The position numbers and the translations under genes are program-made. A stretch of DNA of 64,000 nt from Caenispirillum salinarum AK4 (lineage in GTDB: Bacteria > Pseudomonadota > Alphaproteobacteria > Rhodospirillales > Rhodospirillaceae), in contig NZ_ANHY01000020.1 in the NCBI RefSeq assembly GCF_000315795.1, forward strand, positions 85,017 to 149,016, read 5' to 3'. This document shows, piece after piece, positions 9,265 to 22,946 of the stretch (within the stretch, counting starts at the first letter, position 1; the number at the start of each line of letters is the position of its first letter). The notes below the pieces were generated by a model that had not been told where the DNA came from, did no database searches, and saw nothing but the letters and a program-made list of their open reading frames with translations.

Positions 9265-9284
9265 TAGAGTCGGGAGCGGCGCCC

Positions 9285-9671
9285 ATGCCCTGGGACAAGG
9301 TCAGCGAAGACGGAATCGTCGAACTTGTGGATACCTTCTACGGCAAGATCCGCCAGGACCCGGAGCTTGGCCCCATTTTCGAGCAGGCCATCGGCGACGA
9401 CTGGCAGCCGCATCTGACCAAGATGTACGATTTTTGGTCGTCGATCATGCTGACAACGGGCCGCTACAAGGGCCGCCCCCTGCCCGCCCACGTCCGCCTG
9501 CCCATCGAGCCCCGCCACTTCGGACTGTGGCTGGAGCTGTTCACCGAGACGACGGAAGAGGTGTTCGACCCGGACACGGCCCACGCCTTCCAGGTCAAGG
9601 CCCACCAGATCGCCGGCAGCTTCATGAGCGCGCTGGAAACGGTGAAGCAGTTCCCCAGCATGGCGCGGTAA
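9285..9671 (+). CDS. Group III truncated haemoglobin
   Basis: A 128-residue haem protein. Y19 (B10-type tyrosine in VDTFYGKI) and H78 in EPRHFGLWLELF (proximal F8 histidine) fit the group III truncated globin fold, as do DFWSSIML and the compact length. Such proteins bind oxygen or nitric oxide and are thought to detoxify NO or other reactive nitrogen. The NsrR-like dyad immediately upstream points to induction by nitric oxide. No partner reductase gene is next to it. Confidence 0.9.
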   Translation: MPWDKVSEDGIVELVDTFYGKIRQDPELGPIFEQAIGDDWQPHLTKMYDFWSSIMLTTGRYKGRPLPAHVRLPIEPRHFGLWLELFTETTEEVFDPDTAHAFQVKAHQIAGSFMSALETVKQFPSMAR

Positions 9672-9677
9672 GTTGCG

Positions 9678-10163
9678 TCAGCCCTTGATGCCGACAGCCT
9701 CGCAAAAGGCTTCCACCTCCCGCGCCACGGCCGCCGTGCACCGCTCCGCCACTGCGACGTTGGGCTCGGCACGGCTGTAGTCGAAGTCGTCATAGACATG
9801 GCGGACGACGTGCCGGAAGGCACGGAGGTCCTGAAGGTCGCGCGCGGTTTCCCTCGTGATGATGGCGGGGCGAGAGCCATCTACCGCCGTGGCAGCCCGC
9901 CGGATGAGTTCGGCATGGTAGTCGCGGCCCGTGGGTCGGCTTTCGTCGATCTCGTGGATCAAGCGATCCAAGGCGGATTCAAGGGCGCAGTAAGTGTCGT
10001 GGATGAGCTTGGAGATGGCCAACTCGCGATCCAGCCGCGCATCCTCATCAAGTGCCGCGTCATCGTGAAGAGTGGAGGCGCGCCGAACCGCCCGCTCACA
10101 AGCCTTTTCCGCCAACGTCAAATCTCGCCGGACATCAGCCCAAAGCGCTGGGTTCCCGCCCAT
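9678..10163 (-). CDS. hepT: HepT-like HEPN ribonuclease toxin
   Basis: A 161-residue helical HEPN-domain protein. The RNase motif R-x4-H-x-Y is complete as R117, H122 and Y124 (RHVVRHVY). Proteins of this type cut RNA and are neutralised by a partner nucleotidyltransferase that adds AMP to the motif tyrosine. The antitoxin gene lies just upstream and overlaps it by 29 bases, so both are translated together. The start ATG at 10163 sits inside the mntA gene. The family is well supported; activity of this copy is inferred from the intact motif. Confidence 0.82.
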   Translation of the reverse strand: MGGNPALWADVRRDLTLAEKACERAVRRASTLHDDAALDEDARLDRELAISKLIHDTYCALESALDRLIHEIDESRPTGRDYHAELIRRAATAVDGSRPAIITRETARDLQDLRAFRHVVRHVYDDFDYSRAEPNVAVAERCTAAVAREVEAFCEAVGIKG

Positions 10164-10488
10164 TGCGGTCGATCCTTTCCTTCAGGGACGGAGAGAGGAA
10201 GCGTTCGGCGATGACGTCGGCGGAAAAGCCCGCGCGACGGAGCGCGATATCCACGTCAAGCGCCACATCCGAATCCACACCCTCCGGCAAGCCGCAGACA
10301 GCGACGTCGATATCCGACCGTTCGTCGAAACGGCCCTCCACCAGCGACCCGAACACGATCAGCCGGCCGCCCGCCTCATGCACGCGCGCATCGGCGACCC
10401 GCAACGCTTCCAGCGCCGCCCGGCGGCGCTCCGCCAGGCGGCGGGCGCGGAGCTCGGTGTAGGACGGATAGGTGGTCATGCCGTTCAT
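10135..10488 (-). CDS. mntA: MntA-like nucleotidyltransferase antitoxin
   Basis: A 117-residue minimal nucleotidyltransferase. G47-S48 with D59 and D61 (FGSLVEGRF then SDIDVAV) gives the GS-x10-D-x-D signature of the polymerase-beta fold. MntA proteins transfer AMP from ATP to the HEPN toxin. It precedes and overlaps the hepT gene. The ATG at 10488 follows GGAG by four bases; an ATG three codons further in (10479) is an alternative. The N-terminal 30 residues are an arginine-rich helix. It forms a type VII toxin-antitoxin module with the next gene. Confidence 0.82.
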   Translation of the reverse strand: MNGMTTYPSYTELRARRLAERRRAALEALRVADARVHEAGGRLIVFGSLVEGRFDERSDIDVAVCGLPEGVDSDVALDVDIALRRAGFSADVIAERFLSPSLKERIDRNGREPSALG

Positions 10489-10527
10489 GCCGCTCCAGAC
10501 AACTCCTGATGAAACATAGCACAAACC

Positions 10528-10558
10528 AAAAGGGCGCGCCCCACCGGACGCGCCCCTT
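10528..10558 (-). terminator. Terminator of the acyl-CoA synthetase gene
   Basis: GGGCGCG pairs with CGCGCCC across a 10-base loop, followed on the minus strand by TTTTGG. It lies 28 bases beyond the stop of the synthetase gene. Confidence 0.75.
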
Positions 10559-10585
10559 CTCCATGACCAGCCGACGAACCCCGCC

Positions 10586-12286
10586 CTAGCCGTCCAGGCC
10601 CAGGTCCTCGGCGATGTGCTTGCGCATGACGTATTTCTGGACCTTGCCGGTCACCGTCATGGGGAATTCGTCGACGAAGCGGATGTAACGCGGGATCTTG
10701 TAGTGGGCGATCTGGCCCTTGCAGAACTCGCGGATTTCCTCCTCCGTCGCCTCGTGCCCCTCGCGCAGGCGGATGCAGGCGCACAGTTCCTCGCCGTACT
10801 TCTTGTCGGGCACGCCGATGACCTGCACGTCGTTGACGGCGGGATGGCGATACAGGAATTCCTCGATCTCGCGCGGATAGATGTTCTCGCCGCCGCGGAT
10901 GACCATGTCCTTGATGCGGCCGACGATCTTGCAATAGCCGTGCTCGTCCAGCGTCGCCAGGTCGCCGGTGTGCATCCAGCCGGCGGAGTCGATGCTCTCG
11001 CGCGTCTTTTCCTCGTCGTTCCAGTAGCCGAGCATCACCGAATAGCCCCGCGTGCACAGCTCGCCCGCGGTGCCGCGCGGGACGATGCGGCCGTCCAGGT
11101 CGACGATCTTCACTTCAAGGTGCGGCTGGACGCGGCCAACGGTGGAGACGCGGGCCTCCAGTTCGTCGTCGGCGGCGGTCTGGAAGCTGACGGGGCTGGT
11201 TTCCGTCATGCCGTAGGCGATGGTGACCTCTTCCATGTTCATCTCGGCGATGACGCGCTTCATAACCTCGATGGGGCACGGGCTGCCGGCCATGATGCCG
11301 GTGCGCAGGCTGGAGAGGTTGAAGCTCTTGAACTCCGGGTGGTCGAGCTGCGCGATGAACATGGTCGGCACGCCGTAAAGACCGGTGCACTTCTCCCGCT
11401 CCACCGTCTCCAGCACCGCCAGCGGGTCGAAGGCCTCGCCGGGATAGACCATGGTGGCACCGTGGGTGACGCAGCCCAGGTTCCCCATGACCATGCCGAA
11501 GCAGTGGTACAGGGGCACCGGAATGCACAGGCGGTCGCCGTGGCCCAGGCGGATGGCCTCGGCCACGAAGAAGCCGTTGTTGAGGATGTTGTGGTGGGTC
11601 AGCGTCGCGCCCTTGGGGAAGCCCGTGGTGCCGCTGGTGAACTGGATGTTGATGGGATCGTCGAACTGGAGCTTTTCCGCCAGCTCCGCCACCCGCGCGC
11701 GATGGCTGTCCTCGGCCATCTCGTAGAGTTCCTTGAAGGCATACATGCCGTGGATGTGGTCGTTGCCGATGTGCACCACGGCCTTCAGATCCGGCAGGCG
11801 CTCGGCCTTCAGGGCGCCCGGCGGGCAGTGGTCCAGCTCGGGCGCCAGCTTGCGCACCATGTCGATATAGTTCGACGTCTTGAACTCATCGGCGAGCACC
11901 AGCGCCTTGCACTCCACCTTGGTCAGCGCGTACTCAAGTTCCGCCAGACGGTAGGACGGGTTGATGTTGACCAACACCAGCCCGGCCTTGGCGGTGGCGA
12001 ACTGGGTCAGCGCCCACTCGGCATTGTTGGGCGACCAGATGCCGACGCGGTCCCCCGGTTCCAGCCCCAGCGCGAGGAAGCCGGCGGCGATCTCGTCCAC
12101 CCGGCGCTTCATCTCGGCATAGGTCCAGCGCACACCCTGGTGACGGACGACCAGCGCCTCGGTCTCCGGCCAGCGGGCGGCGGCCTTGTCGAAGTGCACC
12201 CCGATGGTGTCGCCGATAAGGGTGGTCTCGCTGGCGCCGTGGACGTAGCTCGGCAAGGCGGCGGCGGAAGTCTGGGCCTCGGTCAT
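10586..12286 (-). CDS. AMP-binding acyl-CoA synthetase (ACSF2/FadD-like)
   Basis: A 566-residue ANL-superfamily ligase that activates a carboxylic acid with ATP and CoA. The AMP-binding P-loop is [16 protein letters not shown], the A5 core is AYGMTETSP, and [16 protein letters not shown] followed by [20 protein letters not shown] are the hinge-region motifs. The catalytic lysine lies in [11 protein letters not shown]. The order resembles medium-chain fatty acyl-CoA synthetases of the ACSF2 type. A LiuR-like palindrome 67 bases upstream suggests it belongs to the branched-chain amino-acid or acyclic acid breakdown regulon. The substrate is not predictable from sequence alone. Confidence 0.88.
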   Translation of the reverse strand: MTEAQTSAAALPSYVHGASETTLIGDTIGVHFDKAAARWPETEALVVRHQGVRWTYAEMKRRVDEIAAGFLALGLEPGDRVGIWSPNNAEWALTQFATAKAGLVLVNINPSYRLAELEYALTKVECKALVLADEFKTSNYIDMVRKLAPELDHCPPGALKAERLPDLKAVVHIGNDHIHGMYAFKELYEMAEDSHRARVAELAEKLQFDDPINIQFTSGTTGFPKGATLTHHNILNNGFFVAEAIRLGHGDRLCIPVPLYHCFGMVMGNLGCVTHGATMVYPGEAFDPLAVLETVEREKCTGLYGVPTMFIAQLDHPEFKSFNLSSLRTGIMAGSPCPIEVMKRVIAEMNMEEVTIAYGMTETSPVSFQTAADDELEARVSTVGRVQPHLEVKIVDLDGRIVPRGTAGELCTRGYSVMLGYWNDEEKTRESIDSAGWMHTGDLATLDEHGYCKIVGRIKDMVIRGGENIYPREIEEFLYRHPAVNDVQVIGVPDKKYGEELCACIRLREGHEATEEEIREFCKGQIAHYKIPRYIRFVDEFPMTVTGKVQKYVMRKHIAEDLGLDG

Positions 12287-12352
12287 GGTGTCGCGTTTCC
12301 TCCGTCTTCATGCGGATCGTTATCCCGCGCGGAGCGTAACGCGAAGTTGCCG

Positions 12353-12368
12353 TTTACGTAAACGTCAA
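12353..12368. promoter_or_regulatory. LiuR-like operator TTTACGTAAACGTCAA
   Basis: A near-perfect 16-bp palindrome built on ACGT-AA-ACGT resembles sites of the MerR-family regulator LiuR, which controls leucine/isovalerate and fatty-acid breakdown genes. It is positioned 67-82 bases upstream of the synthetase start, in the promoter region. Confidence 0.5.
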
Positions 12369-12410
12369 AGGCGTGAAGATTCGGTGGTAGCGCATCAACG
12401 CGCCTGCAAC

Positions 12411-12445
12411 AAAAAAAGGCCGGAACCGCCGTAACGGTTCCGGCC
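12411..12445 (-). terminator. Terminator of the glp operon
   Basis: A perfect 11-bp stem (GGCCGGAACCG and complement) with a 6-base loop is followed on the minus strand by seven T residues. It lies 137 bases after the glpV stop, and the interval holds a further small GC hairpin. Confidence 0.9.
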
Positions 12446-12581
12446 AGGCTCAAGGCTCCGGGAGGAGACCTTTGAGGCGCACGGACGCTGGCGCGTCCGT
12501 GCTGCGTTCAATCGCCACGCAGGCTCACGCGCCTGCCCGGCGCGGGGTCGCAGTCGCGACCCTATTCGCCCTTATCGGGCT

Positions 12582-14315
<1,734 letters not shown>

Positions 14316-14419
14316 TGTGTGTCCTCCCTTGTTGGTCCGTTGTCTTGTCCGGAACCTAAGCAGGTGCGGTCTTCAGTCGACGGCGCGGGGCCACACCACC
14401 CCCGGCCTGGCAGCCCCCA

Positions 14420-14698
14420 TCAGACCCAGCGGAAGACGCAGAGCGCGAACACCACCGAGATGATCGAGGCGATCCACAGCTGCGGGCCAACGACCCCCAG
14501 CCAGATGAGGTGTATCCAGCCGCTGCCCAGCAGCGAGATGAACAGCCGGTCGCCGCGCGTGGTCAGGATGCCCAGCACCCCGGCGCGTTCCGTCTGGGGC
14601 ACGGCGCGGTCCCAGACCGTCATGGCGACCAGCGCGGTGACGATGCAGATGAAGAAAATGCCGGTGGGCCACGTCCAGGCCATCCACGCGAGATCCAT
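14420..14698 (-). CDS. glpU: Small membrane protein of the glycerol transporter (DUF2160-like)
   Basis: A 92-residue protein with three predicted membrane helices (about residues 10-28, 51-70 and 72-90). It lies between the GlpQ permease and the GlpV binding-protein genes, the place held by glpU in rhizobial glycerol operons. Its biochemical role is unknown; it may help assemble or regulate the permease. The ATG at 14698 follows a GGGAGGAG ribosome site and starts 27 bases after glpQ. Confidence 0.75.
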   Translation of the reverse strand: MDLAWMAWTWPTGIFFICIVTALVAMTVWDRAVPQTERAGVLGILTTRGDRLFISLLGSGWIHLIWLGVVGPQLWIASIISVVFALCVFRWV

Positions 14699-14725
14699 GG
14701 GTCGCTCCTCCCTTGCCCGAAGCCG

Positions 14726-16506
<1,781 letters not shown>

Positions 16507-16521
16507 CGGTCAGGCCTCCTG

Positions 16522-17592
16522 TTACGGCCAGAGGTGATCGTCGACATACAGGTTCACGGCCGAGGCATCGAACCGCACCCGCGCGTCGTCGGCGGGAATC
16601 TCGGCGCCCTCGGGCATGAGCGCGCTGAACGGAATGCCGTCCAGCTTCGCCTTGACGATGCGATAGCGGCCGATGTCGTCGACCCGCTCCACCGAGACGG
16701 GGACACCGTCCTCGCGGCCCAGGCGCACGAACTCCGGCCGCACGCCCAGCTCGATCTTGGAGCCGGCCGGCGGCGGTTCGTAGCCGCCGCGCAGCGCGAT
16801 TTCGTGCTCGCCGACGCGGGCGCTCGCACCGTTCACCGCGCAGGGCAGGACGTTCATGCCGGGGCTGCCGATGAAGTAGCCGACGAAGGTGTGGGCCGGG
16901 CGGTGGAACAGCTCGTCCGGCGTGCCCACCTGCACCACCTCGCCCTCGTACATCACCACCACCTTGTCGGCGAAGGTCAGGGCCTCCGTCTGGTCGTGGG
17001 TGACGTAGATCATGGTGTGGGCGAAGCGCTTGTGCAGGTGCTTGAGCTGGCTGCGCAACTGCCATTTCAGGTGCGGGTCGATGACCGTCAGCGGCTCGTC
17101 GAACAGGATGGCGTTGACGCTGTCGCGCACCAGCCCGCGCCCCAGGCTGATCTTCTGCTTGGCATCGGCGGTCAGCCCTTTGGCCTTTCGCTTCAGCTCC
17201 CGCGTCATCTCCAGCATCTCCGCCATTTCATGGACGCGGCGGTCGATCTCGGCGGCGGGAACCTTCCGGTTGCGCAAGGGAAAAGCAAGATTGTCGTAGA
17301 CGGTCATGCTGTCGTAGATGACCGGAAACTGGAACACCTGGGCGATGTTGCGCGCCTCGGGCGGCAGGCCCGTGACCTCGTGGCCGTCGAACAGCACGCG
17401 GCCGTGGCTGGGCGCGAGAAGGCCGGAAATGATGTTCAGCAGCGTCGTCTTGCCGCAGCCCGAGGGGCCGAGCAGCGCGTAGGCGCCGCCGTCGTCCCAC
17501 GTCAGGTCGAACTCCTTCAGCGCGAAGTCGGCCCGGCTCTGCGGGTTGGGCATGTAGGCGTGGGCGAGGCGGTTCAACTCGATGCGGGCCAT
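16522..17592 (-). CDS. glpT: Glycerol ABC transporter ATP-binding protein with degenerate signature motif
   Basis: A 356-residue MalK-like ATPase. Walker A is GPSGCGKTT (42-50), the Q-loop lies in AQVFQFP, Walker B ends D165-E166 in AILFDEP, and the switch histidine H199 is present (YVTHDQ). The usual LSGGQ signature is replaced by LTADAKQ (140-146). The C-terminal third is the regulatory TOBE-like domain (GVRPEFVRLG). It works with GlpS, whose LSGGQ is intact, to drive glycerol import. The name follows the rhizobial glp operon, not the E. coli glycerol-3-phosphate antiporter of the same symbol. Confidence 0.85.
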   Translation of the reverse strand: MARIELNRLAHAYMPNPQSRADFALKEFDLTWDDGGAYALLGPSGCGKTTLLNIISGLLAPSHGRVLFDGHEVTGLPPEARNIAQVFQFPVIYDSMTVYDNLAFPLRNRKVPAAEIDRRVHEMAEMLEMTRELKRKAKGLTADAKQKISLGRGLVRDSVNAILFDEPLTVIDPHLKWQLRSQLKHLHKRFAHTMIYVTHDQTEALTFADKVVVMYEGEVVQVGTPDELFHRPAHTFVGYFIGSPGMNVLPCAVNGASARVGEHEIALRGGYEPPPAGSKIELGVRPEFVRLGREDGVPVSVERVDDIGRYRIVKAKLDGIPFSALMPEGAEIPADDARVRFDASAVNLYVDDHLWP

Positions 17593-17635
17593 GGGACCGT
17601 GTCTCCCTCAGTCCGGGCGTATCTGTGTGGCGGCG

Positions 17636-18729
17636 TCAGGCGGCCTTGGCCTTGGTCTCGGGCGCGGCGACGAGGCTGCCGTCGCGCTCGAAGACGAAGA
17701 AGCGGTCGGGGTCCAGGAACAGGCGCACGGGCGCGTCGATCTCGGGCTCGTGGATGCCGTGCGACAGCGCCACCCAGCGGCAATTGGCGTAGTCGGCGTG
17801 GACGAAGCTTTCCGAGCCGGTAATCTCGGTCACCGCCACGATGCCCTCCAGCTCGATGTGGCCCGGGCCGGCCTCCTCGGGCGTCAGGTAGAGGTGGTTG
17901 GGTCGGAAACCGATGGTGTAGCCGCCATCGCGCAGGCCCGAGAGCGAGCCGCGCGCGGGCGTCACCGACTCCCCGATCCAGACGCGGCCGCCCTTCACCT
18001 CCACGTCGATGAAGTTCATGGGCGGGTCGCTGAAGACGGCCGCCGTCAGCTTGTCGTGGGGCTTGCGGTAGACCTGAAGCGTCGGGCCGAACTGGGTCAC
18101 AGCGCCCTCGTGCAGGGTGGCGGTGTTGCCGCCCAGCAGCAGGGCCTCGGCGGGCTCGGTCGTGGCGTAGACCATGATGGCGCCGGTCTCGGCGAACACG
18201 CGCGGCAGTTCCTCGCGCAGTTCCTCGCGCAGCTTGTAGTCCAGGTTCGCCAGCGGCTCGTCCAGCAGCACCAGGTCCGCGCCCTTGACCAGCGCGCGGG
18301 CGAGTGCGGTGCGCTGCTGCTGGCCGCCGGAAAGCTCCAGCGGCGTCCGGTCGAGCATCTTCTCGATGCGCAGGAGCTTCGCGGCGTGCCGGACCTTTTC
18401 CTCGATCTCGGCCTTCGGGCGCCTGGCGACCTTCAGCGGGCTTGCAATGTTTTCCCACACCGACAGCGTCGGGTAGTTGATGAACTGCTGATAGACCATG
18501 GCGACGGACCGCTTCTGCACCGGCAGCCCGGTGACGTCGGTCCCGTCCATGATGACCTGCCCCGACGTCGGCGCATCCAGCCCCGCCATCAGCCGCATGA
18601 GGCTGGTCTTGCCGGAAAGCGTGGGGCCAAGAAGGACATTCAGCGTGCCCCGCTCCAGGGTCATGGAGACGTCGCGGATATGGGTCTCGCGCCCCACCAC
18701 CTTGGTCACGTTGCGCATTTCGAGCGTCG

Positions 18730-18733
<4 letters not shown>
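17636..18733 (-). CDS. glpS: Glycerol ABC transporter ATP-binding protein with altered H-loop
   Basis: A 365-residue MalK-like ATPase. Walker A is GPTLSGKT (36-43), the signature LSGGQQQR (134-141) is intact, and Walker B ends D158-E159. The switch-loop histidine is replaced by threonine at 192 (YATTEP where MalK has YVTHDQ). A C-terminal TOBE-like domain follows (GFRPNHLYL). Its start overlaps the glpD stop by four bases. With GlpT it would build one complete and one degenerate ATP site. Confidence 0.85.
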
Positions 18734-20277
<1,544 letters not shown>

Positions 20278-20412
20278 GTCCTCCCTGCTCCGTCCAGTTG
20301 TTGACCCGCAGGTTGACCCGCGTGGCTTGGGCTTGATGGGGCGCCTGCCGCCAGGACCACCACCATCACGGAACTTTCATAAGGGAGCGTACGCGAAATT
20401 TTGTGCGCGTCA

Positions 20413-20437
20413 AAGCGAAAATTACGAAAGAGAAATC
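20413..20437. promoter_or_regulatory. Candidate GlpR operator before glpD
   Basis: Three GAAA/CGAAA direct repeats (GCGAAA, ACGAAAG, GAGAAATCG) lie in the glpR-glpD interval, about 140 bases upstream of the glpD start. DeoR-family GlpR proteins of alphaproteobacteria bind tandem sites of this type. The same pattern recurs in front of glpR. Confidence 0.4.
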
Positions 20438-20441
20438 GCAA

Positions 20442-21209
20442 TCATTCCGGGGCGATTTCGATGTGTGTCCCGGCGTTGGCGCAGACCGCCGCCAGGCCTT
20501 CGGGCGGGGCGCTGTCGGTGATCAGCACGTCCACCTGCGAAACATGGCCGATGCGCACCGGCGCGCTTCGTTCGAACTTCATATGGTCGGCCACCAGCAC
20601 CACCGTGCGCGCATTGGCGATGATCGCCTGCGACACGCGCACCTCGCGATAGTCGAAGTCCAGCAGAGCGCCGTCCTCCTCGATGGCCGAGGCGCCAATG
20701 ATGGCGTAGTCCACCTTGAACTGGTTGATGAAGTCGGTGGCGCTTTCGCCGACGATCCCGCCGTCGGCATGGCGCAGCACGCCGCCGACCACGATGGTTT
20801 CGATATCCGGCATGGTGTGCAGGATGTTGGCGACATTGATGTTGTTGGTGATCGCCATCAACCCCCGGTGCCCGCCGAGGGCGCGCGCGACCTCTTCGGT
20901 GGTGGTGCCGATGTTGATGAACAGCGCGCAGTCGTTGGGGATGAGCCCGGCCGCGTGCCGCCCGATTCGCGCCTTCTCGCCGGCGGCCAGCATGCGGCGG
21001 GCGTCGTAGCGCAGGTTTTCCACTGTGGAGGCCACCACCGCGCCGCCGTGCACCCGCTTGAGCAGGCGGCGCTCGCACAGGTCGTTCAGGTCCTTCCGAA
21101 TGGTTTGCGGCGTGACGGCGAACCGCATGGCCAGGTCGTCCACCCCCACCCTGCCCTGTTCCCGCGCAAGTCCCAGGATGTCTTGCAGGCGGGGCGACAG
21201 ATCTTCCAT
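20442..21209 (-). CDS. glpR: DeoR-family glycerol regulon repressor
   Basis: A 255-residue DeoR-type repressor. The N-terminal helix-turn-helix is LARE then GRVGVDDLAMRFAVTPQT and IRKDLNDLCERRLLKRVHGGA, followed by the sugar-phosphate-sensing domain with INIGTTTEEVARAL, ITNNINVANIL and VGESATDFINQF. It should release DNA on binding glycerol 3-phosphate. The ATG at 21209 has AGGAG eight bases upstream and gives the family length; the open frame extends further but without conserved residues. It heads the glp operon and probably controls itself. Confidence 0.9.
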   Translation of the reverse strand: MEDLSPRLQDILGLAREQGRVGVDDLAMRFAVTPQTIRKDLNDLCERRLLKRVHGGAVVASTVENLRYDARRMLAAGEKARIGRHAAGLIPNDCALFINIGTTTEEVARALGGHRGLMAITNNINVANILHTMPDIETIVVGGVLRHADGGIVGESATDFINQFKVDYAIIGASAIEEDGALLDFDYREVRVSQAIIANARTVVLVADHMKFERSAPVRIGHVSQVDVLITDSAPPEGLAAVCANAGTHIEIAPE

Positions 21210-21232
21210 CTCGGCTCTCCTTGCCTTTGCGG

Positions 21233-21251
21233 TTTCGTTTTCTTTCGCAAA
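21233..21251. promoter_or_regulatory. Candidate GlpR auto-operator
   Basis: On the minus strand the sequence reads TTTGCGAAAGAAAACGAAA, tandem GAAA repeats like those before glpD, 24 bases upstream of the glpR start codon. Confidence 0.38.
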
Positions 21252-21364
21252 GGCTCGCATGAAACGCCGCGAGCGCCTAGCCTGAAAGGACCCGGGGCAA
21301 TGGCCCGCGCCGGACACCGCTCGCGCTGCTAAGCTTCCCGCCGCACCGCAGGAGAACCCGAACC

Positions 21365-21805
21365 ATGATCGACGACGCCGACGACGCCCCCGTTTCGCTG
21401 GACATCACCGATACCCCGGCCAAGGACGACATCGCCGCCATCCACGAGGGCCTCGCCGCCTACAACAGCGCCACCGCCCTGCCCTTCGACCGCCGCGACC
21501 TCTGCGTTTTCCTGCGCGACGAGGCGGGCATCGTGACCGGCGGGCTGACCGGCTACACCCAGTGGCAGTGGCTGTACGTGGACTGCCTGTGGCTGGGTGA
21601 CGCCCTGCGCGGCTCCGGCCTGGGCACGCGCCTTCTGGCCGCCGCCGAGGAGGAAGCCCGTGCCCGCGGCTGCCGGCATGTTCGTCTGTATACGTACAAT
21701 TTCCAGGCGCCGGCCTTCTACGAAGGCCAGGGCTACGAACAGTGGGGCGTGCTGGAGGACTACCCGCCGGGCCACCGCCAGATCTGGTACCGCAAGGCGC
21801 TGTAG
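21365..21805 (+). CDS. GNAT-family N-acetyltransferase
   Basis: A 146-residue cytosolic acetyltransferase. The acetyl-CoA pyrophosphate loop is LRGSGLGTRLL (motif A) and the C-terminal APAFYEGQGYEQWG is motif B. The segment VTGGLTGYTQWQWLYVDCLWL is common in a GNAT subgroup close to small-molecule or aminoglycoside-like acetyltransferases, but the acceptor is unknown. An AGGAGAACC ribosome site precedes the ATG. It is convergent with the pirin gene, with 19 bases between the stops. Confidence 0.85.
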   Translation: MIDDADDAPVSLDITDTPAKDDIAAIHEGLAAYNSATALPFDRRDLCVFLRDEAGIVTGGLTGYTQWQWLYVDCLWLGDALRGSGLGTRLLAAAEEEARARGCRHVRLYTYNFQAPAFYEGQGYEQWGVLEDYPPGHRQIWYRKAL

Positions 21806-21824
21806 GCCGGGCCGCCGGCGCCGC

Positions 21825-22709
21825 CTATTCCGGCAGCGGCAGTGCGTCGGTCTCGCCGGGCACGGGGGCGAAGCGGCCGGCCTTCCATTCCGCCCTGGCC
21901 TGCTCGATCAACTGCCGCCGGCTGGCGACGAAGTTCCACCAGACATGGCGCGGCTCGCCCAGCGGCGCGCCTCCCAGCATCATGACACGCGCGTCCGTCT
22001 CCGCCGTCAGCACCGGGGGCGGCGCGCCGTCCGCCAGGGCCAGCGTCAGGGGTTCGATCGGGTGGCCGTCCAGGCGCACCCGCCCTTCCACCGCATAAAC
22101 CGCCCGTTCGGCGTGTTCCACCGGCATGGTCAGCGAGGCGCCCGCCGGCAGCACGGCGTCGATGTAGAACAGCGGCGACAGCACCGGCGCCGGGGCCTCC
22201 CGCCCGTAGGCGCGTCCGGCGATGAGCGTCAGCCGCGCCCCGCCGGCCGACTGCACCACCGGCTGCGCCGCCGCCGGATGGTGCGAAAACGCCGGCGCGA
22301 TCTGCTCGTGCTCCACCGGCAGCGCCACCCAGGCCTGCATTCCGTGCAGGTGCTGCCCTGTGCGCCGATCCTCTGGCAGGGTGCGCTCGGAATGGACGAT
22401 GCCGCGCCCGGCGATCATCCAGTTGACCGCGCCGGGCTCGATGGCCTGGCGGAAGCCCAGGCTGTCGTGGTGAATAATGCGGCCCGAAAACAGGTAGGTG
22501 ACCGTCGCCAGGCCGATGTGCGGATGCGGCCGCACATCGATACCTCCGCCGGGCGGGATGCCGGCCGGCCCCATGTGATCCAGAAACACGAAGGGGCCCA
22601 CCAGCCGCCGCGTCCGATGCGGCAGAAGGCGGCGCACCGCCAATCCGCCGATGTCGCTCTCGCGCGGCAGGATGACGGCCGGAGCAGCGCCGGCGAACGA
22701 TCGAGGCAT
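21825..22709 (-). CDS. Pirin-family protein
   Basis: A 294-residue bicupin of the pirin family. The metal-binding residues of the N-terminal cupin are seen in RPHPHIGLATVTYLF, IIHHDS and GIVHSER; the segment FVFLDHMGPAGIPPGGG is also typical. Bacterial pirins include quercetin 2,3-dioxygenases and redox-linked regulators of central metabolism. The ATG at 22709 has GGAAGG seven bases upstream; in-frame starts further up lack one. No neighbouring gene fixes the role. Confidence 0.88.
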   Translation of the reverse strand: MPRSFAGAAPAVILPRESDIGGLAVRRLLPHRTRRLVGPFVFLDHMGPAGIPPGGGIDVRPHPHIGLATVTYLFSGRIIHHDSLGFRQAIEPGAVNWMIAGRGIVHSERTLPEDRRTGQHLHGMQAWVALPVEHEQIAPAFSHHPAAAQPVVQSAGGARLTLIAGRAYGREAPAPVLSPLFYIDAVLPAGASLTMPVEHAERAVYAVEGRVRLDGHPIEPLTLALADGAPPPVLTAETDARVMMLGGAPLGEPRHVWWNFVASRRQLIEQARAEWKAGRFAPVPGETDALPLPE

Positions 22710-22946
22710 GGCACAGCCTTCCACCATGATGATCCCACAATCGTCGGCACGTCTGCGCCGTCCGTCAACCGCGCAGGTTTTCCGGGCTTTCCGGCCGGGC
22801 CACAGCGTTGTCACACCCAACCCAAGCGCACCTAAACCAATTCTTCATAAACCTAGGATTAGCTCGCCTGCAACAAGACCGCCCCTCGTGGCGGCGTCCT
22901 TTTCGAGTTCAGAGAGACCAATAGAGGGAAAGCGAGACCTCATCCC

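Noticed and set aside
6833..9298. An 821-codon minus-strand open frame across the CoA-transferase and two other genes
   Set aside because: It runs antisense through three real genes and a terminator, with His/Val/Ala-rich nonsense composition.
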